Positions 52,941 through 61,275 of a stretch of DNA of 64,000 bases are shown here, in pieces (position 1 is the first letter of the stretch; every line of letters starts with the position of its first letter). Below the pieces are notes generated by a model. It made no database searches, had not been told where the DNA came from, and worked only from the letters and a program-made list of their open reading frames with translations. Both the position numbers and the translations under genes were made by a program. The stretch is from positions 62,001 to 126,000 of the forward strand of contig JAERTE010000103.1 in the NCBI GenBank assembly GCA_016845145.1, read 5' to 3'. Source of the stretch: Rhodospirillaceae bacterium (GTDB lineage: Bacteria; Pseudomonadota; Alphaproteobacteria; Rhodospirillales; Casp-alpha2).

Positions 52941-53391
52941 CGTCGTCGCGCCCGACAATCCTCATGAGTGTTTGCTGCATCAGGGCGCATACTGTTTCAC
53001 GCCCACTCTCGACGGCAACGATCTCGCCTTTGGTGACCGTCAATGTCCGGCCCGATTTGACCACCTCGCCCCGCGCCAACAGCTTCTCGCCCTGCGCCGG
53101 CGCCAAACAATTGACCTTGAACTCCACGGTCAGAATGCTGTCTTCAGGCTCAAACAGGGAAAAGGCGGCATACCCGCCGGCTGTATCGATAATCGCCGCC
53201 AAGGCACCACCGTGGAAGAAATCATGCTGCTGTGTAATTTCCGGCCTAAACGGCAAGGCGATCTCGCAAAAACCGGGGCGCACGGCCGTAATTTCAGCGC
53301 CCAAGTGGCTCATCATGCCTTGCTTGGAGAAGCTTTCGCGCACCCGTTCAGCATAGTCATCCGTCGCCGGTGCAAAACCGTTCTCGCCCAT
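52930..53391 (-). CDS. PaaI-type hotdog thioesterase
   Basis: A 153-residue acyl-CoA thioesterase. FFHGGALAAIIDTAGGYAAF is the helix and loop with the catalytic Asp/Glu region of the PaaI family, preceded by CEIALPFRPEITQQHDF. The C-terminal strand is LARGEVVKSGRTLTVTKGEI. It is the first gene after the promoter at 53412-53449 and probably releases CoA from stalled branched-chain acyl-CoA. The ATG is preceded by AGGGAGG. Its stop lies in a 17-bp tandem duplication. Confidence 0.85.
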   Translation of the reverse strand: MGENGFAPATDDYAERVRESFSKQGMMSHLGAEITAVRPGFCEIALPFRPEITQQHDFFHGGALAAIIDTAGGYAAFSLFEPEDSILTVEFKVNCLAPAQGEKLLARGEVVKSGRTLTVTKGEIVAVESGRETVCALMQQTLMRIVGRDDVKG

Positions 53392-53405
53392 CCGTTACCG
53401 CCTCC

Positions 53406-53449
53406 CTAACGGTCGTTAGCTTATAATTTACGTTTACGTAAACGTCAAT
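53406..53449 (-). promoter_or_regulatory. liu operon promoter with embedded ACGT-rich palindrome
   Basis: On the minus strand, TTGACG (53443-53448) and TATAAG (53420-53425) are separated by exactly 17 nt, a good sigma-70 match. The region 53426-53449 is a 24-bp palindrome around the core TTTACGTAAA with one mismatched pair, so it fills the spacer and covers the -35 box. A second palindrome (CTAACG/CGTTAG, 53406-53419) covers the expected transcription start. This fits control by a MerR-type LiuR, whose known sites are ACGT-containing palindromes (from memory). The divergent CMD gene may share it. Confidence 0.7.
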
Positions 53450-53513
53450 ATTTTTCCTGTTTGAACCCCCGCTCTACCCGCCATACAGTCCCATCCGACC
53501 AAGGAGATCATTT

Positions 53514-54104
53514 ATGCCTCGAATTCCGCGCCTTCCCGTCAACGACCTGACAGCCGATCAGAACGCACTGGTTCAATCCATTACCGGCGGTAAGCGCGGG
53601 GCTGGACGCCCTATCGAAGATTTCACTTATGGAGACGGCAGCCTGCGCGGCCCGTTTAACGCCTGGCTGCATAGCCCGGCAACCGGCGAGCGTGCGCAGA
53701 AGTTGGGAGAAAGCCTGCGTTTCGACAATGCCATGCCGCCGACATTGCGAGAGTTAGCGATTATCTGCGTCGCCGTGCATTGGCGCGCGCAATATGAATG
53801 GTGGGCACACGCGCGTATCGGGTTAAAGGAAGGCCTGGCGTCCGAAGTCGTCGATGCTATCAAAGCCGGCGAGACGCCACCCGAGACTGAGCCCGGCGTG
53901 CAAGCCGTCACAGCCTTCGTGAAAGAAACCTTGACGGATCGCCGTGTCACTGACGCCACCTACGCCGCTACGCACGGGCGGCTGGGCGACCAGGGAGTCG
54001 TCGATCTGGTGTCCACCATCGGATACTATTGCATGGTTTCGGCGACTCTCAACGTCTTCCAGGTCCCCTTGCCGGAAGGGGAAACGCCGCCGTTCGCCGA
54101 ATAG
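53514..54104 (+). CDS. carboxymuconolactone decarboxylase (CMD/AhpD-like) family protein
   Basis: A 196-residue helical protein of the CMD family. The core is LRFDNAMPPTLRELAIICVA, then HWRAQYEWWAHARIGLKEGL and SEVVDAIKAGETPPE. The AhpD-type C-x-x-C is replaced by residues around WWAHARIG, so peroxidase-partner redox work is unlikely and a lactonase or other role is more probable. AAGGAG lies 7 nt upstream of the ATG. It diverges from the liu operon and is followed 65 nt later by a secreted-protein gene. Confidence 0.8.
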   Translation: MPRIPRLPVNDLTADQNALVQSITGGKRGAGRPIEDFTYGDGSLRGPFNAWLHSPATGERAQKLGESLRFDNAMPPTLRELAIICVAVHWRAQYEWWAHARIGLKEGLASEVVDAIKAGETPPETEPGVQAVTAFVKETLTDRRVTDATYAATHGRLGDQGVVDLVSTIGYYCMVSATLNVFQVPLPEGETPPFAE

Positions 54105-54168
54105 CCACAGCCTCCAGACAGGCAGCCAACACCTTGAGTTGGCGATGGCATTGGCCTATCAGTGGGCC

Positions 54169-54768
54169 ATGAGTGTACACTCTAAAGCCGTAACGTTTAT
54201 CCGAATGATCCTCAGCGGCACAGCCGGATTGGCGGTCTGTTTGCACGCTGGCACCTTAGCCGCGCAGCAACCGGCGCCTCCGCCCGGTCCGCCCGCCACC
54301 CAATGGAGCGGCGGCGGCCTGAAACTCGAAGTCGCGCCGCTGCTGATTGAACCGGCAACAGCTTTTTTCCTCAACCGCGGGTTTCCCTTCGCAGAGGCTG
54401 AACGCATTGCGCGGGAAGGCTGCGTTTTCCGATCCTCGATAGGCCACTCAGGCAACACGCCTGAGCCGATCAGCATTGATGTCAGGCAATGGCGGGTCAT
54501 GCCCGTCGGTCGCGGCGAGCAGACCTACAAGAGCAAGGAAGACTGGCTCGAGAGTTTCACCGCTGCAGACGTACCGGAGAAAGCAATGATCGCCTTCCGT
54601 TGGGCGCTGTTTCCGACGACAGCGAAGTTCGGCCCCGACGACTACAATTGGGGTATCCATGCCTTCGGACTACCAATGGGCACTCGGTTCGATCTCCGCC
54701 TCGTCTGGCGACAGGGAAAAACGCGCCACGAAACCCAACTGAAAGGCCTGACATGCTCGAAATATTGA
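54169..54768 (+). CDS. secreted protein of unknown function, upstream of tlpA
   Basis: A 199-residue protein with a signal sequence (AVTFIRMILSGTAGLAVCLH, cleavage near AAQQ). The mature part has VAPLLIEPATAFFLNRGFPF, one cysteine in REGCVFRSSIGH, and a last cysteine in GLTCSKY. A probable domain of mixed strands follows (EPISIDVRQWRVMPV, then FGPDDYNWGIHAFGLPM). I do not recognise the family. An ATG at 54145 is a second possible start. The gene overlaps the next gene, a Tat-type thioredoxin, by 16 nt; the two cysteines could be redox targets of that protein. Confidence 0.65.
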   Translation: MSVHSKAVTFIRMILSGTAGLAVCLHAGTLAAQQPAPPPGPPATQWSGGGLKLEVAPLLIEPATAFFLNRGFPFAEAERIAREGCVFRSSIGHSGNTPEPISIDVRQWRVMPVGRGEQTYKSKEDWLESFTAADVPEKAMIAFRWALFPTTAKFGPDDYNWGIHAFGLPMGTRFDLRLVWRQGKTRHETQLKGLTCSKY

Positions 54769-55295
54769 CCGGCGAAATGTCGCGGCGCCAGGCGTTGTCG
54801 TTGTTCGGCATCAGCGCCGTCGCAAGCCTGTTACCAGCATATGCCGTAGCGGGCGCTCTGCCCCTGGCATCGCTGAGCGGAAACCCGGCGCCGGATTTCG
54901 CACTGCCCAACCTGGACGGTGAAACGATCCGCCTGTCTCAGTTCAAAGGCCGGGTCGTCATCGTCAATTTCTGGGCCACCTGGTGCCCGCCGTGCCGATT
55001 TGAAATCCCGTCGATGCAACGTGCCTGGGAGAAAACCCGCGATGAAGGAATCGTCATGCTTGCCCTTCACATCGGCGGCGATACGGATGAAGTGACGAAC
55101 TTCTCTTTCGATCACGGAGCGGAGTTCCCGATTCTTATGGACACTGGATCCGAGGTCATCAATCGATGGCCAGTGCGTGGGCTGCCGACGACAGTCGTGG
55201 TTGATCCGCCAGGCAACATGGCGTTGCGTGCCATCGGCGGACGCGAATGGGATGCGCCGGCCATCCTGGCGCAAATCAGGGCGTTGAAGGCCTGA
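54753..55295 (+). CDS. TlpA-like thioredoxin with Tat-type signal
   Basis: A 180-residue protein. The twin-arginine signal is SRRQALSLFGISAVASLL. The thioredoxin domain starts at GNPAPDFALPNLDGETIRLS, the redox site is VNFWATWCPPCRFEIP, and the cis-Pro loop is WPVRGLPTTVVVDPPGN. A Tat signal implies the protein is folded before export or binds a cofactor. It overlaps the upstream secreted protein gene by 16 nt, so the two are co-expressed. The ATG is preceded by GAAAGG. Confidence 0.82.
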   Translation: MLEILTGEMSRRQALSLFGISAVASLLPAYAVAGALPLASLSGNPAPDFALPNLDGETIRLSQFKGRVVIVNFWATWCPPCRFEIPSMQRAWEKTRDEGIVMLALHIGGDTDEVTNFSFDHGAEFPILMDTGSEVINRWPVRGLPTTVVVDPPGNMALRAIGGREWDAPAILAQIRALKA

Positions 55296-55298
55296 CGC

Positions 55299-56804
55299 CT
55301 AGGCCGCTTGCTCAGCTTCGTGCGCCTGGTCACTGAACTCATGCGCGATGGCCTCGAATTTATCCTGGATGGCGAGATAAGCCTCGACCACATCGGGGTC
55401 GAAGTGCGTACCGTTACCCTTGAAGATGATATCGCTCGCCTCACCGTGAGAGAAAGCCGGCTTATAGACACGTTTCGAGATTAAGGCGTCATACACATCA
55501 GCCAAAGCCATCAGACGTCCGGAAACCGGGATATCATTACCCTTCAAGCCCTTGGGATAACCTGATCCGTCCCACTTCTCATGATGCGAAAGTGAGATCT
55601 CCTTGGCGTAGCGCAGGAAGGAATTGGAACCGAGTGTCTTTTCCGCCACAGCCAGCGCCTCCGCGCCCAGCCCCGGGTGGTCTTTCATGACCTCGAACTC
55701 CTCGTCGGTCAACTTACCGGGCTTAAGCAAAATGTTGTCCGGAATGCCAACCTTGCCAATGTCGTGCAACGGCGCTGATTTGTACATGAGCTCAATATTC
55801 TCGTCGCTCAACTCCGCCGAAAATCGCGGATGGGTTTGCAGATACTCGGCCAGCGCCTTCACGTAGCGCTGGGTTCGCAAGATATGCGCACCGGTCTCGT
55901 TATCGCGGGTTTCTGCCAAGGATGCCAAACTCATGATCGATACGTCGCGGGTGCGGCGGATTTCTTCCGTCGTTTCGCGCAGGCCTTTGACCATCTTGTT
56001 GGTATGCACGGCCATGAGACCAAACTCATCGTTGGTGCCGACCGGCACGAAACCATCCAACTCGCCAAGAGTCGCGCGCTCGAGAACACCATTTTCGTTG
56101 TCCAAAAAACCCGTCAGGTTTTGCGTGTAGGAATAGATCACGTTGATCACGTAGGCCAAGATGACACCGGCGACAAAAGCAAGTTCGGTGAGAATGTATG
56201 TCCGCGCGTCTTCGTAACTGACCTTGGTGCCGATCCCGGTAAACCAATAGAGGTCCTTGTTGATCACCAGAAACATCACTGCCAGGATGAACAACACACT
56301 AAACGCGGCGAACAAACCAAGTTTGCCAGAAAGCGGCAGGTAACGTTCCGACAACTGCAGATGATTGCCGGTCCGGCACGAATGAGCGACCAGGGCGCGC
56401 TGCCATTCCAGTGCCAGATCCGTGGCGATGAAATAGCCGACCGTCAACAGACCGGTCAGCACCTTCAAACCGCTTTCCATAGGAAATCCGTGCACGGTCG
56501 AATTGTATGCCCAGAGCCCCAGCCCGGCTGCCAGAAACACGCTGAACTCCAACGCCAGGATTCGTATTGTCTGGCGATGGAATTCCACGCGTCGGACGAA
56601 CAGCACTTTCAACAAAACGCGCGCGGCGTACATGGCGGCAAACGCCATCACAATTGGCGCCGCCAGTTGAAGCAGAGTGAGAGAATCTAAGAACGGGCAG
56701 ATCTCAGCACCGTAAAAAACGATGATGGCTAAAGCGATCGCATAGTGCGTTGTCGCGCGTGTGTGCGGAGGATGCTCGAAGGTATCTATGTTGGCTTTCT
56801 TCAT
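55299..56804 (-). CDS. membrane HD-GYP domain protein (c-di-GMP phosphodiesterase type)
   Basis: A 501-residue protein. About six membrane helices (residues 19-230), then a HAMP-like stretch and the HD-GYP domain (from about 285) with LHDIGKVGIPDNILLKPGKL, HHEKWDGSGYPKGLKGNDIP and ALADVYDALISKR. The GYP triad is intact, so it should degrade cyclic di-GMP to GMP with two or three metal ions. The membrane part contains no recognised ligand domain; several charged residues between helices suggest a small-ligand sensor. Two convergent stops lie 4 nt apart from the TlpA gene. Confidence 0.88.
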   Translation of the reverse strand: MKKANIDTFEHPPHTRATTHYAIALAIIVFYGAEICPFLDSLTLLQLAAPIVMAFAAMYAARVLLKVLFVRRVEFHRQTIRILALEFSVFLAAGLGLWAYNSTVHGFPMESGLKVLTGLLTVGYFIATDLALEWQRALVAHSCRTGNHLQLSERYLPLSGKLGLFAAFSVLFILAVMFLVINKDLYWFTGIGTKVSYEDARTYILTELAFVAGVILAYVINVIYSYTQNLTGFLDNENGVLERATLGELDGFVPVGTNDEFGLMAVHTNKMVKGLRETTEEIRRTRDVSIMSLASLAETRDNETGAHILRTQRYVKALAEYLQTHPRFSAELSDENIELMYKSAPLHDIGKVGIPDNILLKPGKLTDEEFEVMKDHPGLGAEALAVAEKTLGSNSFLRYAKEISLSHHEKWDGSGYPKGLKGNDIPVSGRLMALADVYDALISKRVYKPAFSHGEASDIIFKGNGTHFDPDVVEAYLAIQDKFEAIAHEFSDQAHEAEQAA

Positions 56805-56992
56805 GGCCGTTTTCCTTTTGCCGAAAAGGTTGTCCGCGCCCCTTTCGACTCTTATGCACCATTATTTACTTTCGTCATATTCACTCCCACTCACAACCTT
56901 GTGTTGGTTGCGCGACCCGATCACCGGCTTGCACCTTGATGTGCGCGACTTCATTGTGAAGCATGAAGACAAAATCAATTGGGGAGAAGGTT

Positions 56993-58210
56993 ATGCGGGT
57001 CATCATCGTCGGCTGCGGAATCGGGGGCGCCACAGCAGCACTGGCATTGCAGAAAGCGGGAATTGAGCATGTCGTGCTGGAGCAGGCAGCTGAATTGAAG
57101 GAAGTCGGTGCCGGCCTGCAGCTCAGCCCCAACGCCGTCCGCGTGCTGGAATGGGTCGGGCTGTCCGACGAGTTGGCCAAGATTGGCGCCGTGCCGCAGG
57201 CACATTTGTTTATCGACGGGCTAAGCGGCGAGACCTTATTGCAAACGCCGCTGATGCCAAAGGTTCGGGATTTCTTCGGCGCCCCTTATTACCATGCCCA
57301 TCGCGCTGAACTCCTCGATATCCTTACAGGCGCCACGACCGAACGCCAGTTGCGTCTGAATGCTGAGGTCACGTCGATCTCACAAAATGCCGATGGTGTC
57401 CGGGTGACGTTGGCGGACGGGTCGGAAGAACACGGAGATGTTCTCATCGGCGCCGATGGTGTGCACTCGGTGGTGCGTGAACAGGTGTTCAAGCCTGATC
57501 CGCCGCGCAACACCGGCTGCGCCGCGTGGCGCGGTTTGGTACCACCCGACGTGGCCCGCGATCTTGGGTTCGAACGCAACGCGTACGCCTATATGGCGCC
57601 GCATCGCTGTGCGGTGTTGTACTACGTATCGGGCGGCGAGATGTTCAACTGGGTGGGCATTGGCCCGCACAGTGAGAACGCCCGCGAATCGTGGTCGCAG
57701 CGCGGCTCGAACGACGCCGCGCTTGCCGAGTATGCCGGATGGCTGCCGCAGGTCCGTGATATCATTGCCGAAACGGAAAACCTGTTCATGACCTCCATGC
57801 GCGACCGAGAACCGCTGGAGAAATGGGCCGACGGCCGGATCGCGCTTCTCGGCGATGCGGCACACGCCATGCTCCCCTATCACGCACAGGGCGCGGGGCA
57901 ATCCATCGAAGACGCTTGGGTATTGGCGCGGTGTATCGAGATGGGCGCGTCCGACATTCCCGCAGCGTTACTGAAATACCAGAATTTGCGGATAGAGCGG
58001 GCCAACAAAGTGCAAATGCAATCACGTCAGGCAGAGCATATGTTTCAGATGAGTGACGCCGATGAAATCGCCCAACGAAATGCACGCTTCGCTAAACATC
58101 AGGATTCTGCGCCGGACGGCTTTCCCATTGGCCAGCGCTGGCTCTATAGCTATGACGCTGAAAAAGCCGTCACGGGCACTGATGAGGAATGGCAAGCGCT
58201 CAGTTGGTAG
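56993..58210 (+). CDS. FAD-dependent monooxygenase (salicylate/3-hydroxybenzoate hydroxylase-like)
   Basis: A 405-residue flavoprotein hydroxylase. Dinucleotide fold IIVGCGIGGATAALALQKAG, DG fingerprint DVLIGADGVHSVVRE, and FAD-binding GD motif LLGDAAHAMLPYHAQGAGQS. These are the features of class A single-component hydroxylases using NADH. The closest relatives act on salicylate or 3-hydroxybenzoate; the aromatic substrate cannot be read. The ATG at 56993 follows GGGGAGAAGG. It converges on a hybrid kinase gene, whose stop is 17 nt away. Confidence 0.87.
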   Translation: MRVIIVGCGIGGATAALALQKAGIEHVVLEQAAELKEVGAGLQLSPNAVRVLEWVGLSDELAKIGAVPQAHLFIDGLSGETLLQTPLMPKVRDFFGAPYYHAHRAELLDILTGATTERQLRLNAEVTSISQNADGVRVTLADGSEEHGDVLIGADGVHSVVREQVFKPDPPRNTGCAAWRGLVPPDVARDLGFERNAYAYMAPHRCAVLYYVSGGEMFNWVGIGPHSENARESWSQRGSNDAALAEYAGWLPQVRDIIAETENLFMTSMRDREPLEKWADGRIALLGDAAHAMLPYHAQGAGQSIEDAWVLARCIEMGASDIPAALLKYQNLRIERANKVQMQSRQAEHMFQMSDADEIAQRNARFAKHQDSAPDGFPIGQRWLYSYDAEKAVTGTDEEWQALSW

Positions 58211-58219
58211 TGCGAACCA

Positions 58220-58239
58220 GATGGCGTCAATTGGCGTCT
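58220..58239. repeat. 10-bp direct repeat across the hybrid-kinase stop
   Basis: On the minus strand GACGCCAATT and GACGCCATCT are adjacent and match in eight of ten bases. The kinase stop TGA (58227-58229) lies at their join. The similarity is short, so this may be chance. Confidence 0.4.
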
Positions 58240-60962
58240 GAAATCTGTTCGATTTCCTTTAGAAACGAACTCACAACCTCGTTGTTTTCGTGGTCCACTT
58301 CATTACTCACCTGCGAGAAAACCGGGGGGGCCTCCGTGCCCCACCGGATGGCCACGCTCAAATGAATTTCCTCGCCCATCGCGTTGTTAATTGCCGTCGT
58401 GAGTTCCCGCCGATCGATGGGCTTGGTCGCGACCTCGTCCATGCCGGCCTTGAAATAGTTTTTCTTATGTTCGGCCATGGCGTCCGCCGTAAGGGCTACA
58501 ATAGGAATCGTCGCTTTTTCGCCTTTCATGCCGCGGATCATTCGGGTCGCGTCCAACCCTGACATCTCGGGCATGCGAACATCCATGAGAATCAGATCGT
58601 AATCTTCTTCCTCATGGGCGCTGACGACTTTTGCGCCATTGTCGACGATATGAAATTCGTGCTTCAGGGCGCCAAGTGTTTCGCCAATGATGACCTGATT
58701 GATCTCGTTATCCTCTGCCACCAAAATATTCAGCGGACGAGAGGTTTTGATTTCGACAGACCGCGACGACTTTTCCGCGCCATGCGCCAACACTTTCGAG
58801 GTTGCTTCAACATACGGCACCGTAAACCAAAATGTGCTTCCCTGGCCGAATTCACTCTCGACACCGATGTCGCCACCCATCAACTCGACCAAACGTCGGC
58901 AGATTGATAGGCCAAGTCCGGTCCCTTCAAATCGCCGGGTAATCGACGCATCCGCCTGCGAAAAATCGACGAACAATTTGGAGATGGTTTCCTGTGTCAT
59001 GCCGATCCCCGTATCGCGTACCGAAATCCGCAAATACGGATGATCGGTGTCGGAATCTTGCAACTCGCCCGAAACGGTGACTACCCCTTCTTGCGTAAAC
59101 TTGGTCGCATTCCCGATAAGATTGACCAGGATTTGCCGAATGCGTGTCGGGTCGGATTTGATGGCTTCCGGTAGTCCATCCTCCAGATTCAATTCGAAAT
59201 CCAATCCGCTCCTGCCACTGCCTTCAAACAACGAAACGACGTCCCGCATTACGGACGGCAGATGGAAATCCAAATTCTCGATTTCCACCTTACCAGCCTC
59301 CAATTTGGAGATGTCGAGAATGTCGTTGATGATCGTCAGAAGCGCCTGAGTCGCATCCTTGATTTTGTGGACATTTTCCGCGCTATCGCGCGCCAGATCA
59401 TCTTCCAAAAGCATGTCGGCAAACCCCATCACGCCGGTCATTGGGGTCCGTATTTCATGGCTCATGGTGGCAAGGAAATCAGTTTTGGCCTGACTCGCGG
59501 CGTCTGCCTTGCGACGTTGCTGTACCAACTCATCATTTGCCAGGCTCAAATTCCGGGTCGCCTGCTCTTGTTCGGTGATATCGGTATAGACAGCCACATA
59601 TCCCCCGCGCTCGAGGGGGAAACGTCGGACAACAACATGTTGCCCACCCGGCGTCGCGAACTGATCTTCGGAAGACTCACCAGCAGCAACAATCCGATCG
59701 TATTCTTGCTCGATGATCTCATTGTCAGGGTTTTCGCCGTATGCGCCGGCATCAGCAAGATGCGTGAGCAGTTCCCGAACATGCATGCCCACCCGCAAAA
59801 CGTCCTTAGGGGGTTCCAGCCAGAAATCATAACATCGCCTGCTCCAGACCACGAGGCGTTGGTCGTTGTTCCAAACGGCGAAACCTTGATCAATCGAGTC
59901 CATGGTCAACTGAACGATCATGGAGTTTTGAGAAAGCGCTGCCGTTCGCTCCGCCACCTGGGAATGAAACCGAAGGTTTTGGAAGGTCAAATAGCCGATC
60001 GTGCCGAACAATAATATCGACAGTAAGGAACCGCCAATCTGAACCAACAACGCGGCGAAATCGGAAGGACCACCGAGATACTCCGTTGTCACATCCCAGT
60101 TCAAATCCCATCGCGCTTGCCCACTCACCAGCCGAAGCACCTCGGTCGCCACGACTTCCGGGCCTGGGGTAAGATCGCCGACAATGGGAAGAAACACACT
60201 CTCGGCACGCGCCTCGCTATCGCGTTCGATAAGCCGCACGCGGAGCCCCTTCGGCAAGGAATCAGCCGAAAATACGTTAAAGAAATCTGTGATATCCAAT
60301 TCGGCGACCATCACGCCCTTGGCGTCCGGCACGCTTGCCGCCGTCGCAACCAAGACCATGCGCCGGTCGTCCGCGCCGACATACGTCGGTCCCAGGATAA
60401 CGTGCCCTGGCAATCTGTACGCAGTCATCACGGTTGTACGTAGGGCCGGATGGGTCGTTAGATCATTCAAATGACTCAAAACACCGTCACCCACTGAAGA
60501 CATGGTCACGGCAAACGCTTCGAACACGTCTGGGGCTGCACCCTCGTCCCCCCGAAGACTTCTCAAGCCACCGTCCCAGCGCGCCTCGAATGCGGCCCGC
60601 TCCGGACGCATCACTCGTTGTGCAAAGGCCACGCCGTCGAACACGACATCAGGGTCCCACGACGCCGCGTCATCGACCAATTTCATGAACTGCACCTGCT
60701 CAGATATCTCCAGAGCCCGAACTTGGCTAGATATCGCACGGAGGTTCACTTTGGTCTTGGACATCCAAAACAAGACATTGTCCGTCAGACGCGCCGCATC
60801 AATTCGGAACTTATTTAGCCATTCCGTCTTCGCAGTCTGGCGCAACTCGATCCCAGCCCAGATGGAACCGCCAATTCCAAATAACATCAGGCTCGCGAGT
60901 AGGATTCCCGCACCGACCCGACTAGCATTACTTTTCACGATGTTCCCCCATTTACGCTCCAT
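58227..60962 (-). CDS. CHASE-type hybrid histidine kinase
   Basis: A 911-residue membrane sensor. One helix at about 18-38, then a periplasmic CHASE domain (about 60-290, with VAFAQRVMRPERAAFEARW), a second helix near 305-330, one PAS-7 domain (VQLTMDSIDQGFAVWNNDQR), HisKA with His502 (FLATMSHEIRTPMTG), HATPase_c (QILVNLIGNATKFTQEG; GTGLGLSICRR) and a receiver (LILMDVRMPEMSG). CHASE domains bind cytokinin-like or peptide ligands. The ATG at 60962 is chosen over GTG 60995. Its kinase and receiver closely resemble the 1112-residue kinase. The C-terminal 60 residues after the receiver are acidic. Confidence 0.88.
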   Translation of the reverse strand: MERKWGNIVKSNASRVGAGILLASLMLFGIGGSIWAGIELRQTAKTEWLNKFRIDAARLTDNVLFWMSKTKVNLRAISSQVRALEISEQVQFMKLVDDAASWDPDVVFDGVAFAQRVMRPERAAFEARWDGGLRSLRGDEGAAPDVFEAFAVTMSSVGDGVLSHLNDLTTHPALRTTVMTAYRLPGHVILGPTYVGADDRRMVLVATAASVPDAKGVMVAELDITDFFNVFSADSLPKGLRVRLIERDSEARAESVFLPIVGDLTPGPEVVATEVLRLVSGQARWDLNWDVTTEYLGGPSDFAALLVQIGGSLLSILLFGTIGYLTFQNLRFHSQVAERTAALSQNSMIVQLTMDSIDQGFAVWNNDQRLVVWSRRCYDFWLEPPKDVLRVGMHVRELLTHLADAGAYGENPDNEIIEQEYDRIVAAGESSEDQFATPGGQHVVVRRFPLERGGYVAVYTDITEQEQATRNLSLANDELVQQRRKADAASQAKTDFLATMSHEIRTPMTGVMGFADMLLEDDLARDSAENVHKIKDATQALLTIINDILDISKLEAGKVEIENLDFHLPSVMRDVVSLFEGSGRSGLDFELNLEDGLPEAIKSDPTRIRQILVNLIGNATKFTQEGVVTVSGELQDSDTDHPYLRISVRDTGIGMTQETISKLFVDFSQADASITRRFEGTGLGLSICRRLVELMGGDIGVESEFGQGSTFWFTVPYVEATSKVLAHGAEKSSRSVEIKTSRPLNILVAEDNEINQVIIGETLGALKHEFHIVDNGAKVVSAHEEEDYDLILMDVRMPEMSGLDATRMIRGMKGEKATIPIVALTADAMAEHKKNYFKAGMDEVATKPIDRRELTTAINNAMGEEIHLSVAIRWGTEAPPVFSQVSNEVDHENNEVVSSFLKEIEQISDAN

Positions 60963-60995
60963 TCCCGACTCACAGGAATTTATCGTCATGATCAC

Positions 60996-61275
60996 CCGGC
61001 ATTCTTGAGTAAATCCGTCCCCTATTTACTCTTACCGCAGATGCAGAAATTTGGTTATGAATTCATCATATTCTTCGAAATCTCATGCAATATCACATCT
61101 AAGAAGTGGGTGATCTCTATCATTTTTCGAGACGCTCCGCATCGTGATTGCCGTAAATCTGCGGTACATGATATTAATGGATATGAACACCTATGACCTA
61201 TCATTACCTATGAACGAAATCTCGTCACGTAATTCTTATTTTTAGGAAACGCTCGTCGCAAACACTCGAGAGACC
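60996..61275. other. 280-bp AT-rich intergenic region between divergent kinase and PAS genes
   Basis: No gene or RNA structure is recognised. It holds three CCTATSA heptamers (61190-61196, 61197-61203, 61207-61213), the first two adjacent, and a weaker ATATGAAC before them. Composition is more AT-rich than neighbours, as expected for a region with two divergent promoters. The ATG at 61276 has only GAGAGACC before it. Confidence 0.5.
61190..61213. repeat. three CCTATSA heptamers upstream of a PAS gene
   Basis: CCTATGA, CCTATCA and CCTATGA occur at 61190, 61197 and 61207, 63-86 nt upstream of the PAS gene start. Repeated direct half-sites in a promoter region could be bound by a response regulator. 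Confidence 0.35.

Noticed and set aside
52403..53356. A 317-codon plus-strand open frame opposite liuA and the thioesterase
   Set aside because: Shadow of the two real genes; Ser/Arg/Thr-rich, with no recognisable domain.
55830..56690. A 286-codon plus-strand open frame opposite the HD-GYP gene
   Set aside because: Gln/His/Arg-rich antisense frame with no motif.
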